Assembly (NCBI GenBank): GCA_021767525.1
Contig: JAASTF010000001.1
Coordinates: 1-35,899, forward strand
Direction: 5' to 3'
Source of the DNA: Paracoccaceae bacterium
GTDB lineage: Bacteria > Pseudomonadota > Alphaproteobacteria > Rhodobacterales > Rhodobacteraceae
DNA length: 35,899 nt
A model generated the notes under the pieces. The model saw only the letters and a list, made by a program, of their open reading frames with translations, did not search any database and was not told the origin of the DNA. Positions 15,881 through 23,939 of the stretch are shown here, piece by piece. How positions within the stretch are numbered: the first letter of the stretch is position 1; every line of letters begins with the position of its first letter. The position numbers and the translations under genes were made by a program.

Positions 15881-18800
15881 CCCTGTCGGACATTTCCGTG
15901 CGCCGCCCCGTTCTGGCGGCGGTGGCCAGCCTATTGCTGATCGTTTTCGGCCTTGTGGCCCTGCGCGACATCCCCGTGCGTGAACTGCCCGACGTGGACA
16001 ACGCCGTGGTCACCGTCTCCACAACCTACCGCGGCGCCGCCCCCGAGGTGATCGACACGGATATCACCGAAACGATCGAGGGCGCCGTCGCCTCGATTTC
16101 CGGCATTCGCTCGATCAGTTCGGAAAGCCGCCAGGGACGGTCGCGGGTGACCATCGAATTCGGCACCGGCCGCGATATCGACGTGGCCGCGAACGACGTG
16201 CGCGACGCGGTGGGCCGGGTGCGCGACGATCTGCCCGACGCCGCCGACCAGCCCGAGGTCGAAAAAAGCGACGCCGACGCCGACCCGGTTATGCGCCTTG
16301 CCGTCGTGTCCGACCGCATGAGCACCGCCGAGATCACCGATTACGTCGACCGTTTCGTGGCCGACCGGCTGGCCACGCTGAACGGTGTCGCGAACCTGCG
16401 CGTCTATGGCGAACGGTCCTTCGCGGTGCGCATCTGGCTGGATCGCCGCGCCCTGGCCGCGCGCAAGCTGACCGTGGCGGATGTGCAGACCGCCCTTTTG
16501 CGCAATAACGTCGAACTGCCGGCGGGCGAGGTGACCTCGCGCGACAGGCAATTGACCGTGCGCCTTAACAGCCGTCTGCAAAGCATCGAGGATTTCCGCG
16601 ACGTGGTCGTGGACCGCGTTGCCGGATATGCGGTGCGCCTGGGCGATGTGGCCCGTGTCGAACCCGGTGTGGCCGACGATTCCACCATCGCACGCAGCGA
16701 CGGGCGCGACGCTGTGGGCATCGCCGTGCAGCGGCAAAGCCAGTCGAACACGCTGGAAATCTCGAACGCGGTGCGCGCCGAGATCGACCGTTTGCGGCCC
16801 ACCCTGCCCGAGGGCATGGAAATACTGGTGGGGTCGGATGACGCCTTGTTTGTCGGCGCCTCGATCCGCGAAGTGGTGAACGCGCTGATGATCTCGCTTG
16901 GGCTGGTGGTTCTGGTGATCCTTCTGTTCCTGCGCAGCCTGCGGGCCACGCTGATCCCGGCCATCACGATTCCGATTTCGCTGGTGGGGGCCTTTACGCT
17001 GTTCGCGGCATGGGGGTTTTCGCTGAACACGCTGACGCTGCTGGCGCTTCTTCTGGCCATCGGCCTGGTGGTAGATGACGCCATCGTGGTGCTGGAAAAC
17101 ATCCAGCGCCGGATCGAAAACGGCGAGCGGCCCCTGGTGGCGGCGTTGAAGGGGTCGAAACAGGTCACGTTCGCGGTGCTGGCCACCTCGGCCACGCTGA
17201 TCGCGGTGTTCGTGCCGCTGTCCTTCATGCCGGGCCAGGTGGGCCGCCTGTTCATCGAATTCGGCTGGGTCATGGCTGGCACCGTGGCGATTTCCACCTT
17301 CGTTGCGCTGACGGCCTGCCCCGCGCTGGCCTCGAAAATCCTGAAACCCGGCACCGGCGCGGTCGCCGATGACGAAGACGGCCCCCGCGGCCCGCTGCAA
17401 CGCGGGTATGCCAAGCTGCTGGGCGGGGCGATGCGCATCCCGCTGGTGGTGCTTGTCGTGGCGGGCGTCATCACCGGGGGCGCGGCGCTGTTCTACGAGG
17501 GCCTGCCGCGCGAACTGGCCCCGCGCGAGGATCGCGGCGTGGGCTTTGTGCCGCTGACCGCACCGCAGGGCAGCACGGTGGAATACACCGACCGTGCCGC
17601 CCAACAGGTGGAAGAGATCATTGCCCCCCTGCGCGATCAGGGCGTGGTGGAAACGGTCTTTACCTTCACGGGATGGGGCAACCGCTCGTACCGGTCTTTC
17701 GTTGTGTTCCGCCTGGCCGAATGGGACGAACGCGAGATGAGCGCCTCCGAGGTCGCCGGATCGCTGGTTCCGCAGATCACCCAGATGACCGTCGCGCGCG
17801 GCTTTCCGATCACGCCGGCGGGGCTGGGCCTGCGCGGCAACTCGACCCCGCTGCGCGTGGTGATCAGCGGGCCCGATTTCGACAGCGTGAAAACCTGGGC
17901 CACGACGATGCTGGAGCGCGCGCAGGACATCGAAGGCTTGGTGAACCCAGAAATCGACTATGAGCAGAACCTGCCGCAACTGGATGTGCAGGTCGACCGC
18001 GCGCGCGCCGATGACCTGGGCATCCCGGTCGAGGTGATCGCCAGCACGATGCAGACCATGCTTGCCTCGCACCAGGTCACGACCTTCGTCAGCCGCGGCC
18101 GCGAATACCCGGTGATCGTGCAGGCCGAGGAAAACGACCGCCGCACGCCATCGGATATCGACAACATCTATATCCGCGCGGGCGATGGCGAAACGCTGGT
18201 ACCGCTGGGCGCGCTGGTGACGGTGCGGGAAAACGCCGCCTCGTCGTCTCTGCGGCGGTTCGACCGCCTGCCGTCGATCCAGCTGTCGGGGGCGCTGGCA
18301 CCGGGCTATGACCTGGGCACCGTTCTGGCACAGGTCGAGGAACTGGCCGCCGAGGTCATCCCCCCCGAGGGCAAGCTGGGATACGAAGGGCAATCACGCA
18401 CGTTCAAGGATACCTCGTCGGGCGCGGTGACCGTCTTTGCGATGGCGCTGCTGATCGTGTTCCTGGTGCTGGCTGCGCAATTCGAAAGCTTCATTTCGCC
18501 GGTGATCATACTGCTGACCGTGCCGACAGCGGTGGCCGGGGCGATCTATGCGATGGCGCTGGGGGGGCTGTCGCTAAACGTCTACAGCCAGATCGGGATC
18601 ATATTGCTGATAGGATTGGTCGCCAAAAACGGCATCCTGATCGTGGAATTCGCCAATCAGTTGCGCGATCAGGGCGTCGCCGTGCGCGACGCGGCGATCC
18701 GCGCGGCCGTGCTGCGCCTGCGGCCCATCGCGATGACCGTCATTTCCACCGTTCTGGGCGCCCTGCCCCTGGTGCTTGCCACCGGCGCCGGTGCCGAAAG

Positions 18801-18966
18801 CCGCAATGCCATCGGCACGGTGATTATCGCCGGGCTGGTGATGTCGGCGGCGCTGATGCTGGTGGTGACGCCGGTGCTGTATGACCTGCTGGCCCGGTTC
18901 AGCCGCCCGCGCGGTGCCGTCGAAAAGGAGCTGGACGAAGCCTTTGCCAACACGCCCGCCGAATAG
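15877..18966 (+). CDS. RND efflux transporter permease (HAE-1-like, AcrB/MexB superfamily)
   Basis: This 1029-residue inner-membrane pump has the duplicated RND fold: two 6-helix membrane halves and two large periplasmic loops. It begins SDISVRRPVLAAVASLLLIV, with periplasmic motif LPDVDNAVVTVSTTYRGAAPEVID. The TM4 proton-relay pair is D400-D401 in LVVDDAIVVLEN. The second half carries LIGLVAKNGILIVEFANQ and the LRPIAMTVISTVLGALPL segment. It exports drugs, detergents or other amphipathic molecules by proton antiport; the substrate is not predictable. It is the second gene of the efflux operon and is closed by a strong terminator at 18984-19019. Confidence 0.95.
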   Translation: MTLSDISVRRPVLAAVASLLLIVFGLVALRDIPVRELPDVDNAVVTVSTTYRGAAPEVIDTDITETIEGAVASISGIRSISSESRQGRSRVTIEFGTGRDIDVAANDVRDAVGRVRDDLPDAADQPEVEKSDADADPVMRLAVVSDRMSTAEITDYVDRFVADRLATLNGVANLRVYGERSFAVRIWLDRRALAARKLTVADVQTALLRNNVELPAGEVTSRDRQLTVRLNSRLQSIEDFRDVVVDRVAGYAVRLGDVARVEPGVADDSTIARSDGRDAVGIAVQRQSQSNTLEISNAVRAEIDRLRPTLPEGMEILVGSDDALFVGASIREVVNALMISLGLVVLVILLFLRSLRATLIPAITIPISLVGAFTLFAAWGFSLNTLTLLALLLAIGLVVDDAIVVLENIQRRIENGERPLVAALKGSKQVTFAVLATSATLIAVFVPLSFMPGQVGRLFIEFGWVMAGTVAISTFVALTACPALASKILKPGTGAVADDEDGPRGPLQRGYAKLLGGAMRIPLVVLVVAGVITGGAALFYEGLPRELAPREDRGVGFVPLTAPQGSTVEYTDRAAQQVEEIIAPLRDQGVVETVFTFTGWGNRSYRSFVVFRLAEWDEREMSASEVAGSLVPQITQMTVARGFPITPAGLGLRGNSTPLRVVISGPDFDSVKTWATTMLERAQDIEGLVNPEIDYEQNLPQLDVQVDRARADDLGIPVEVIASTMQTMLASHQVTTFVSRGREYPVIVQAEENDRRTPSDIDNIYIRAGDGETLVPLGALVTVRENAASSSLRRFDRLPSIQLSGALAPGYDLGTVLAQVEELAAEVIPPEGKLGYEGQSRTFKDTSSGAVTVFAMALLIVFLVLAAQFESFISPVIILLTVPTAVAGAIYAMALGGLSLNVYSQIGIILLIGLVAKNGILIVEFANQLRDQGVAVRDAAIRAAVLRLRPIAMTVISTVLGALPLVLATGAGAESRNAIGTVIIAGLVMSAALMLVVTPVLYDLLARFSRPRGAVEKELDEAFANTPAE

Positions 18967-18983
18967 GCTGGCACCGAAAAAGA

Positions 18984-19019
18984 AAACGCCCCGGATCCCC
19001 GGGGCGTTTCCGTTTTTTT
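18984..19019. terminator. Bidirectional Rho-independent terminator
   Basis: An 11-bp perfect stem (18984-18994 with 18999-19009) closes a 4-base ATCC loop and is followed on the plus strand by CCG and seven T residues (19013-19019). On the minus strand the hairpin is followed by a T-rich run with one C interruption (complement of 18974-18986). It therefore ends both the efflux operon and the convergent aldo/keto reductase transcript, 18 bp from the RND stop and about 15 bp from the reductase stop. Confidence 0.93.
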
Positions 19020-19033
19020 GGCTCTAGGGGCGG

Positions 19034-19897
19034 TTAAGCCGCGCCGCTATAGACCGGAAAGACGCTGGCATCGCCATAATCCTTGGCCTCGATCCCCTTC
19101 AGCACGTCCATATCCGCGTCGGAAATTTCGAAATCCACGTCGGCGTTGGATTTCATATGCTCGGGATTGCCGGTTTTCGGCAGGGCCAGCAGCCCCAGTT
19201 GCAGCACGTAGCGAATGCAAAGCTGCGGCACCGTCACGTCGTATTTCTCGGCAATCGCCTTGATCTCTTCATTGTCCAGGATCTTGCCGTGGCCGATGGG
19301 CGAATAGGCTTCGACCAGCATACCCTTGTCCTTGGCATAGTCGATCAGGTCGAAAGGCGTGTTTCCCACATGCGCGAGGATCTGGTTGATCATCGGCTTG
19401 GTGCCGGCGTTTTCGATCAGGTTGTCCAGGTCCTGCTTTTGAAAGTTCGACACGCCGATGGCGCGGATCTTGCCGGCCTCGACCGCCTCTTCCAGCGCCT
19501 TCCAGGCAGCCAGGTTACCGTCGAAAAAGCGGTCGTCGCCGCCAAAGTGATCCCAGGGCTGCGGGCTGTGGATAATCATCAGATCGACATGGTCGAGGCC
19601 CATCGTCTCAAGCGAGCCGTCGATGGATTTCTTGGCCTCGTCATACTCCTTGATCCCGGCGTCCAGCTTGGTCTGCACGAAAATCTTGTCGCGCGGAACA
19701 CCGCAGGTGCGAATGCCTTCACCCACGCCGCGCTCGTTGCCATAGGCCTGCGCCGTATCGATGTGACGATAGCCGATATCAATGGCCGCCTTGACGGCCT
19801 CGGCGGCCTTGTCGTCATCGATCATCCAGGTGCCCAGCGCCAGCTTCGGGATGGCGACACCGTTCGGCAGGGTTTGCGTTTCGTGAAGCATCTTCAT
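19034..19897 (-). CDS. Aldo/keto reductase
   Basis: This 287-residue NADPH-dependent (alpha/beta)8 reductase has catalytic tetrad D47, Y52, K76 and H109 in the contexts HIDTAQAYGNE, VQTKLD and IIHSP, with normal family spacing. AKR signatures GVSNFQKQDLDNLI and the LALPKTGNPEHMKSNADV cofactor loop are present. The physiological substrate is unknown; the family handles 2,5-diketo-gluconate, methylglyoxal and other carbonyls. The ATG at 19897 follows AAGGAA by about 8 bases. A CATGA-N6-CTCAT motif lies 137 bp upstream (20034-20048), shared with the LysR gene and the 21838 operon, so I infer co-regulation by the LysR protein. Confidence 0.93.
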   Translation of the reverse strand: MKMLHETQTLPNGVAIPKLALGTWMIDDDKAAEAVKAAIDIGYRHIDTAQAYGNERGVGEGIRTCGVPRDKIFVQTKLDAGIKEYDEAKKSIDGSLETMGLDHVDLMIIHSPQPWDHFGGDDRFFDGNLAAWKALEEAVEAGKIRAIGVSNFQKQDLDNLIENAGTKPMINQILAHVGNTPFDLIDYAKDKGMLVEAYSPIGHGKILDNEEIKAIAEKYDVTVPQLCIRYVLQLGLLALPKTGNPEHMKSNADVDFEISDADMDVLKGIEAKDYGDASVFPVYSGAA

Positions 19898-20033
19898 GAT
19901 GGGGTTCCTTTCCTTCGCGCGCCCCGATGCGGGCCGCGTGTATATGGGATTGCACCGGTGTCGTAACCGGCCTGTTCGACGGACCTAAGTGCCGATGCCG
20001 CGATGAATAATCGTCGAATTCCTTATGCCATTC

Positions 20034-20048
20034 ATGAGCAGCGCTCAT
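20034..20048. promoter_or_regulatory. LysR-box candidate, copy 1 (upstream of the aldo/keto reductase)
   Basis: ATGAGC-AGC-GCTCAT is a perfect dyad with 6-bp arms. It contains CATGA-N6-CTCAT (from 20033) and the T-N11-A skeleton of LysR-type operators. It lies in the 257-bp gap between the cyclophilin-like gene stop and the reductase start. The same 10 fixed bases recur at 20715-20730 and 21735-21750. Confidence 0.6.
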
Positions 20049-20154
20049 TTCTGGGCGATCGGCATCCGGCGGGAAGGAAAACGGCGCCCGGGCGTCTTCA
20101 AGGGCCAAAACGCATCCCGCGCCGCCCGGTTCCACCCGCGCGGCGCCGGCAGCG

Positions 20155-20610
20155 TCATTCAACCAGTTCGATCCGCACCGAAACCGGCCCGTCGCGCAGC
20201 AAGGGCGCAAGCGAGCCGTCGAAGGCCCCAACCCGCACCAGCCCGCGCGCGCGTTGAAACGGCTTGTAGAAAATCGCCAGGTTCCCCCACGGCGCATACA
20301 CCGTGATGTCACCGGTTTCGGGCTTGTAGCTGTCCGGCGCATCCGAGATGTCCAGCGCGCGCGGCAGGTCGGCGACCTTTTCGATCCCGTGGTAATCGGT
20401 CAGCACCAGCTCAAGCGGCAGCATCGCGGCGAAATCCCGGCCTGCCGTGCTGTCGTCCAACCGTGCGGGCAACATGTCGTCGCCCGCGATCACATGAATG
20501 CGTGTCATGCCGTCGCCTCCGCTTGCGCTGTTCTGTGCCGTGGCCATGTGCGCGCAGACCGAAAAGATACCAACAAGCACGGCGCCGCCGATCTTTTTGC
20601 CATGGAACAT
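20155..20610 (-). CDS. Exported cyclophilin-like fold protein
   Basis: This 151-residue protein has an N-terminal signal peptide (KKIGGAVLVGIFSVCAHMATA, cleavage near residue 25). A single cyclophilin-like domain of about 115 residues follows, starting at MTRIHVIAGDD. The family core LPLELVLTDYHGIEKVADLP, then ETGDITVYAPWGNLAIFYKPF, is clear. Proteins of this fold (the cyclophilin_like Pfam group, from memory PF18050) are not proven prolyl isomerases, and the role is unknown. It is transcribed divergently from the LysR gene, with a LysR-box candidate in the 223-bp gap, and upstream of the aldo/keto reductase on the same strand. Similar groupings with reductases and cupins occur in other Proteobacteria as I recall. 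Confidence 0.8.
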   Translation of the reverse strand: MFHGKKIGGAVLVGIFSVCAHMATAQNSASGGDGMTRIHVIAGDDMLPARLDDSTAGRDFAAMLPLELVLTDYHGIEKVADLPRALDISDAPDSYKPETGDITVYAPWGNLAIFYKPFQRARGLVRVGAFDGSLAPLLRDGPVSVRIELVE

Positions 20611-20715
20611 GCCTGCATCCTTTCGCCAGTTGCATACGCGCCCAACCGCCGGTGGGCTTGGCCAGTATCACCCGCCGCCCCGAAAACGGGAATAGTGTCC
20701 GATCGCATGGCAGCC

Positions 20716-20730
20716 ATGACCGCCCCTCAT
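20716..20730. promoter_or_regulatory. LysR-box candidate, copy 2 (cyclophilin-like / LysR divergent region)
   Basis: ATGA-CCGCCCC-TCAT, preceded by C, matches CATGA-N6-CTCAT. It lies 106 bp from the cyclophilin-like start and 104 bp from the LysR start, where an autoregulatory LysR site is expected. The outer arms are only 4 bp, so this copy is the weakest dyad of the three. Confidence 0.55.
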
Positions 20731-20833
20731 CAATCGCGCCGTAAAAGCCCGGCTATCAGGTGGACGGCGACAAGCCTGCCCTTGTATTCTGCCCCTTGTC
20801 ACTTGCCCCGCCCAAGCCACGGATCGAAAGCCC

Positions 20834-21739
20834 ATGCTTCGCGAAAACATCAACGACCTGATCGCCCTTGCCGCGGTTGCCGAAGAGCGCAGCTTTACCC
20901 GCGCCGCCGCGCGCCTGAACGTGTCGCAATCGGCGCTCAGCCACACGATCAAGGGGTTGGAACAGCGCCTCGGGATGCGGCTGTTGACGCGCACCACCCG
21001 CTCGGTCGCGCCGACGATAGAAGGCGAAGACCTGCTGGCCACCCTGACCCCCTGTTTCGAGATGATTGAATCCCGCCTGCGCGCGCTGAATGACGCCCGC
21101 GACCAGCCCACCGGCACCGTGCGGATCGCCGCCACCGAATACGCGATCGAAACGCTGCTTTGGCCCAAGCTGTCTCCGGTGCTGAAGCAGCACCCGGCGA
21201 TCAACATCGAATTCGTGATGGATTACGGCTATACCGATCTGGCCGAGGCGCAATGCGATGCCGGCGTGCGCTATGGCGAACAGGTCAGCGAGGGCATGAT
21301 CTCGATGCGGATCGGCCCGGACGAGCGGATGATCTGTGTCGCCGCCCCGGCCTATTTCGATGCGGCCGGCAAACCCGCCACGCCGCAGGACCTGTCGGAT
21401 CACCGCTGCGTCAACCTGCGCCTGTCGACCCACGGCGCGCTTTACGCGTGGGAGTTCGAGGATGCCGATGGCAGCGAAATCCGCGTCAAGGTGCAGGGCC
21501 AGGCCTGTTTCAACACGATCAACCCGGTGTTGCAGGCGGCGCGTGACGGCCACGGCATCGCGATGGTGCCCGAACGGCTGGCACAGCCGCACCTGGACAG
21601 CGGCGCGCTGCACGTTTGCCTGGACAGCTACTGCCCGCTTTTTCCGGGCTTTCACCTCTATTACCCCAGCCGTCTGCGCCCCTCGTCTGCGTTCGGGGTG
21701 GTTCTGGATGCGCTGCGGGATAATAAGCAGCGGTCATGA
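20834..21739 (+). CDS. LysR family transcriptional regulator
   Basis: This 301-residue regulator has an N-terminal winged helix-turn-helix (SFTRAAARLNVSQSALSHTIKGLEQRLGMRLLTRTTRSVAPT, residues 20-60). A linker helix and a two-lobe substrate-binding-like effector domain follow (TGTVRIAATEYAIETLLWPKL onward). It most likely controls the divergent cyclophilin-like/reductase genes and the downstream exported CMD-like, oxidoreductase and cupin genes through the three CATGA-N6-CTCAT sites around it. The effector is unknown. Its stop codon lies inside copy 3 of the motif. Confidence 0.95.
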   Translation: MLRENINDLIALAAVAEERSFTRAAARLNVSQSALSHTIKGLEQRLGMRLLTRTTRSVAPTIEGEDLLATLTPCFEMIESRLRALNDARDQPTGTVRIAATEYAIETLLWPKLSPVLKQHPAINIEFVMDYGYTDLAEAQCDAGVRYGEQVSEGMISMRIGPDERMICVAAPAYFDAAGKPATPQDLSDHRCVNLRLSTHGALYAWEFEDADGSEIRVKVQGQACFNTINPVLQAARDGHGIAMVPERLAQPHLDSGALHVCLDSYCPLFPGFHLYYPSRLRPSSAFGVVLDALRDNKQRS

Positions 21740-21753
21740 ATGCGGCTCATGAC
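21733..21753. promoter_or_regulatory. LysR-box candidate, copy 3 (21-bp dyad overlapping the LysR stop)
   Basis: GTCATGA (21733-21739) and TCATGAC (21747-21753) form a perfect 7-bp inverted repeat with a 7-base centre. The inner CATGA-N6-CTCAT matches the other two copies. It lies 84 bp upstream of the CMD-like start codon, and its left arm includes the LysR TGA stop. It is the best dyad of the three. Confidence 0.65.
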
Positions 21754-21837
21754 TGGCGTGACAGCCGCCGCCATTAAGCCCGCCACGCGCGGCCCCACAT
21801 CATCGGAAAGCCCGTCATCCAACCAAAGGAGCATCCG

Positions 21838-22599
21838 ATGAAACGCCGTCTTACCACCGCCGCCCTGGCCCTGATCGCCTCTGGCGCCACCGCCCAGACG
21901 CTGGGCGACACCCTGCCCGACGAGGTGGGCCGCGTTGCACCGGCGCTGCACGCCTACGCGCAGGACGACCTGCTTGGCACCGTTTGGGCCGACCCGGCCC
22001 TGGGCACGCGCGACCGGGCGCTTGTGACGTTCGCGGCGCTGGTCACGCGGCAGGACAGCGCCGATCTGCCCGCCATAATCGCGGTTGCGCTGGATGCCGG
22101 GGTCACCCCGGCCGAGCTGTCGGAGACGGTCACGCATTTGGCCTTTTACACCGGCTGGGGCAATGCCCTGTCCGCCGCGCGGGCGATGGCGCCGGTATTC
22201 GCGGCGCGCGGCATCACCGCAGACAGCCTGCCGCCAGCTGACCCGACGCTCTTGCCGCTGGACCAAGAGGCCGAAGCCGCACGCGAAGACCTGGTGCGCG
22301 GTTTGTATGGCGATGTCAGCATGGGTGTGGTCGACACCACCCGCGACCTGCTGTTCCGCGATCTGTGGCTGCGCCCCGATTTGGCGCCGCGCGACCGCAG
22401 CCTTGTGACCGTTGCGGCGCTGATCGCGGCAGGGCAGTCGGAACAGATGACATTTCACCTGAACCGCGCGATGGATAACGGGCTGACCCGCGCCGAAGCG
22501 GGCGCGATGCTGTCGCATCTGGCCTTTTATGCCGGCTGGCCACGCGTCTTTTCCGCCCTGCCCGTCGCGAAAGAGGTCTTCGAGGCGCGCGCCGACTGA
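21838..22599 (+). CDS. Exported carboxymuconolactone decarboxylase-like protein (two tandem domains)
   Basis: This 253-residue protein has a signal peptide (MKRRLTTAALALIASGATA) and two tandem CMD-type helical domains. The repeats align visibly: TRDRALVTFAALVTRQDSADL...LSETVTHLAFYTGWGNALSA and PRDRSLVTVAALIAAGQSEQM...EAGAMLSHLAFYAGWPRVFSA. It contains no cysteine at all, so the AhpD-type CxxC peroxidase/disulfide chemistry is excluded and a gamma-CMD-like or non-redox role is more likely. AAAGGAGC lies 6-7 bases before the ATG. It is the first gene of a three-gene unit with the NADP oxidoreductase and cupin, behind a LysR-box candidate. Confidence 0.88.
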   Translation: MKRRLTTAALALIASGATAQTLGDTLPDEVGRVAPALHAYAQDDLLGTVWADPALGTRDRALVTFAALVTRQDSADLPAIIAVALDAGVTPAELSETVTHLAFYTGWGNALSAARAMAPVFAARGITADSLPPADPTLLPLDQEAEAAREDLVRGLYGDVSMGVVDTTRDLLFRDLWLRPDLAPRDRSLVTVAALIAAGQSEQMTFHLNRAMDNGLTRAEAGAMLSHLAFYAGWPRVFSALPVAKEVFEARAD

Positions 22600-22629
22600 C
22601 ACCCTGCCGCAAAGCAAAGGAGGACCGGC

Positions 22630-23268
22630 ATGAAGATCGGCATTCTGGGATCGGGCCTGATGGGCGCAACGCTGGGGCGTCTTTGGGCGGCCTGCGGCCA
22701 TGACGTGACCTTTGCCTATGCCCGCAGCGAAGAAAAGCTTGCGCGGCTTGCCCGCCAATGCGGCGCGGCGCATGGCAGTATCGCACATGCGGTCGAAGGG
22801 GCCGATGCCCTGTTACTGGCGGTGCATTGGTCGCGGGTGCCTGACGTGTTGGAACAGGCCGGTTCGCTTGACGGTCAGGTGGTTCTGAATTGCTGCGTGC
22901 CTTTGAACGATCAGAACACGCAGCTTGTGGTCGGCACCACCAGTTCGGGCGCCGAGGAATTGGCAAAACGGCGCCCCGGTGCGCGCTGGGTCGCCTGTTT
23001 CAACACCACCCCGTCGGAAAGCTTCGATCCCGTTTTCGCGCGCAAGGGAGGCGCAAATCCCCCGCAGGTTCTGACCTATGGCGATGACGCAGCGGCCAAG
23101 GACATCGCAGGCGGGCTGATCCGCGATATCGGTTTCGCACCGCTGGAAGCGGGCGGGTTGCAAAACGCCCGTTTCATCGAACCTTTCGCACTGGCCACGG
23201 TGGAGTTGGCCTATGTCCAGCCGGGCGGCCCGGCGCTGGTCTATCATTTTGAAAAACTGGGCGGCTGA
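22630..23268 (+). CDS. NADPH-dependent F420 reductase-like NAD(P)-binding protein
   Basis: This 212-residue cytoplasmic protein starts MKIGILGSGLMGATLG, a GxGxxG Rossmann motif at residues 7-12. It continues as a single NAD(P)-binding domain of the F420-oxidoreductase/ProC-like type (ADALLLAVHWSRVPDVLEQ, VLNCCVP, RWVACFNTTPSESF). The organism group is not known to rely on F420, so the partner may be another coenzyme or substrate. GGAGGACC precedes the ATG, a strong ribosome site. It lies 30 bp after the CMD-like gene and 27 bp before the cupin gene in one operon. Confidence 0.85.
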   Translation: MKIGILGSGLMGATLGRLWAACGHDVTFAYARSEEKLARLARQCGAAHGSIAHAVEGADALLLAVHWSRVPDVLEQAGSLDGQVVLNCCVPLNDQNTQLVVGTTSSGAEELAKRRPGARWVACFNTTPSESFDPVFARKGGANPPQVLTYGDDAAAKDIAGGLIRDIGFAPLEAGGLQNARFIEPFALATVELAYVQPGGPALVYHFEKLGG

Positions 23269-23295
23269 TCCGCGCCCGCATCAAGGAGCAACACA

Positions 23296-23691
23296 ATGAA
23301 AATCACCCGATCCGGCACCAACCCGTCGATGGCCGGCCCCGCCGAATGGTTCACCGGCACCGTGCGCCTGGACCCGCTATTCGCGGCCGAGGCGCCCGGG
23401 CGCACGGCCGGCGCGCATGTCACCTTTGAACCCGGCGCGCGCACCGCCTGGCACACGCACCCCGCGGGCCAGACGCTGATCGTCACGTTCGGGCGTGGCC
23501 GTGTTCAGCGCGAAGGCGGCCCCGTCGAAGAAATCGCCGCCGGAGACGTCGTTTGGTTTCCTGCCGGGGAAAAACACTGGCACGGCGCGGCACCCGACAC
23601 CGCCATGAGCCACATTGCCATCCAGGAAAGCATCGATGGCAGCGCCGTCACCTGGATGGAGCATGTCTCGGACACGGATTACGGGGGCTGA
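23296..23691 (+). CDS. Single-domain cupin protein
   Basis: This 131-residue cupin has its first metal motif as H53-x-H55-x3-Q59 (WHTHPAGQ) and the second around H94 and H96 (GEKHWHGA). It resembles small manganese cupins such as the hydroxynitrile lyase-like and TM1287-like group, which have Q where classical cupins have E. AAGGAG lies about 8 bases before the ATG. It is the last gene of the LysR-linked operon. Cupins of this type are often found beside, or fused to, CMD-domain proteins, as here. The reaction is unknown. Confidence 0.88.
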   Translation: MKITRSGTNPSMAGPAEWFTGTVRLDPLFAAEAPGRTAGAHVTFEPGARTAWHTHPAGQTLIVTFGRGRVQREGGPVEEIAAGDVVWFPAGEKHWHGAAPDTAMSHIAIQESIDGSAVTWMEHVSDTDYGG

Positions 23692-23744
23692 ATGGCCCGC
23701 CTGCGCCGGGACGGCGTCTTGACGACCGGCGTAATCGGTCGCGC

Positions 23745-23772
23745 GGGGGCAGGCGCCACATGCGCCGCCCCC
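23745..23772. terminator. GC-rich hairpin downstream of the cupin gene
   Basis: GGGGGC (23745-23750) pairs with GCCCCC (23767-23772) and GGCGC (23752-23756) with GCGCC (23762-23766), with one bulged A and a CACAT loop. This gives an 11-bp imperfect stem 54 bp after the cupin stop. No U-run follows, so it is at best a factor-dependent terminator or mRNA-stabilising structure between the convergent cupin and BKACE genes. The rest of the 248-bp gap holds nothing I recognise. Confidence 0.45.
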
Positions 23773-23939
23773 GTCATGTCATGCCGGCCGATCCCGGCGC
23801 CATAGCCCTTGGCGCAAAGGCCGGACAGCACGATCTTTCGACACGCCTGCCGCAAGATGCGCGCACGGGCATGATTTGGGCTGGGCCACTCTGGCCGGGA
23901 GGCGCGCCGGCGATCAGAAACGCGCGTGGCGCGGAGTTG

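Noticed and set aside
15931..18393. Open frame of 820 codons on the minus strand opposite the RND pump gene
   Set aside because: It lies antisense to an unmistakable RND transporter, shows His/Gln/Arg-rich composition typical of reversed GC-rich coding sequence, and has no recognisable domain.
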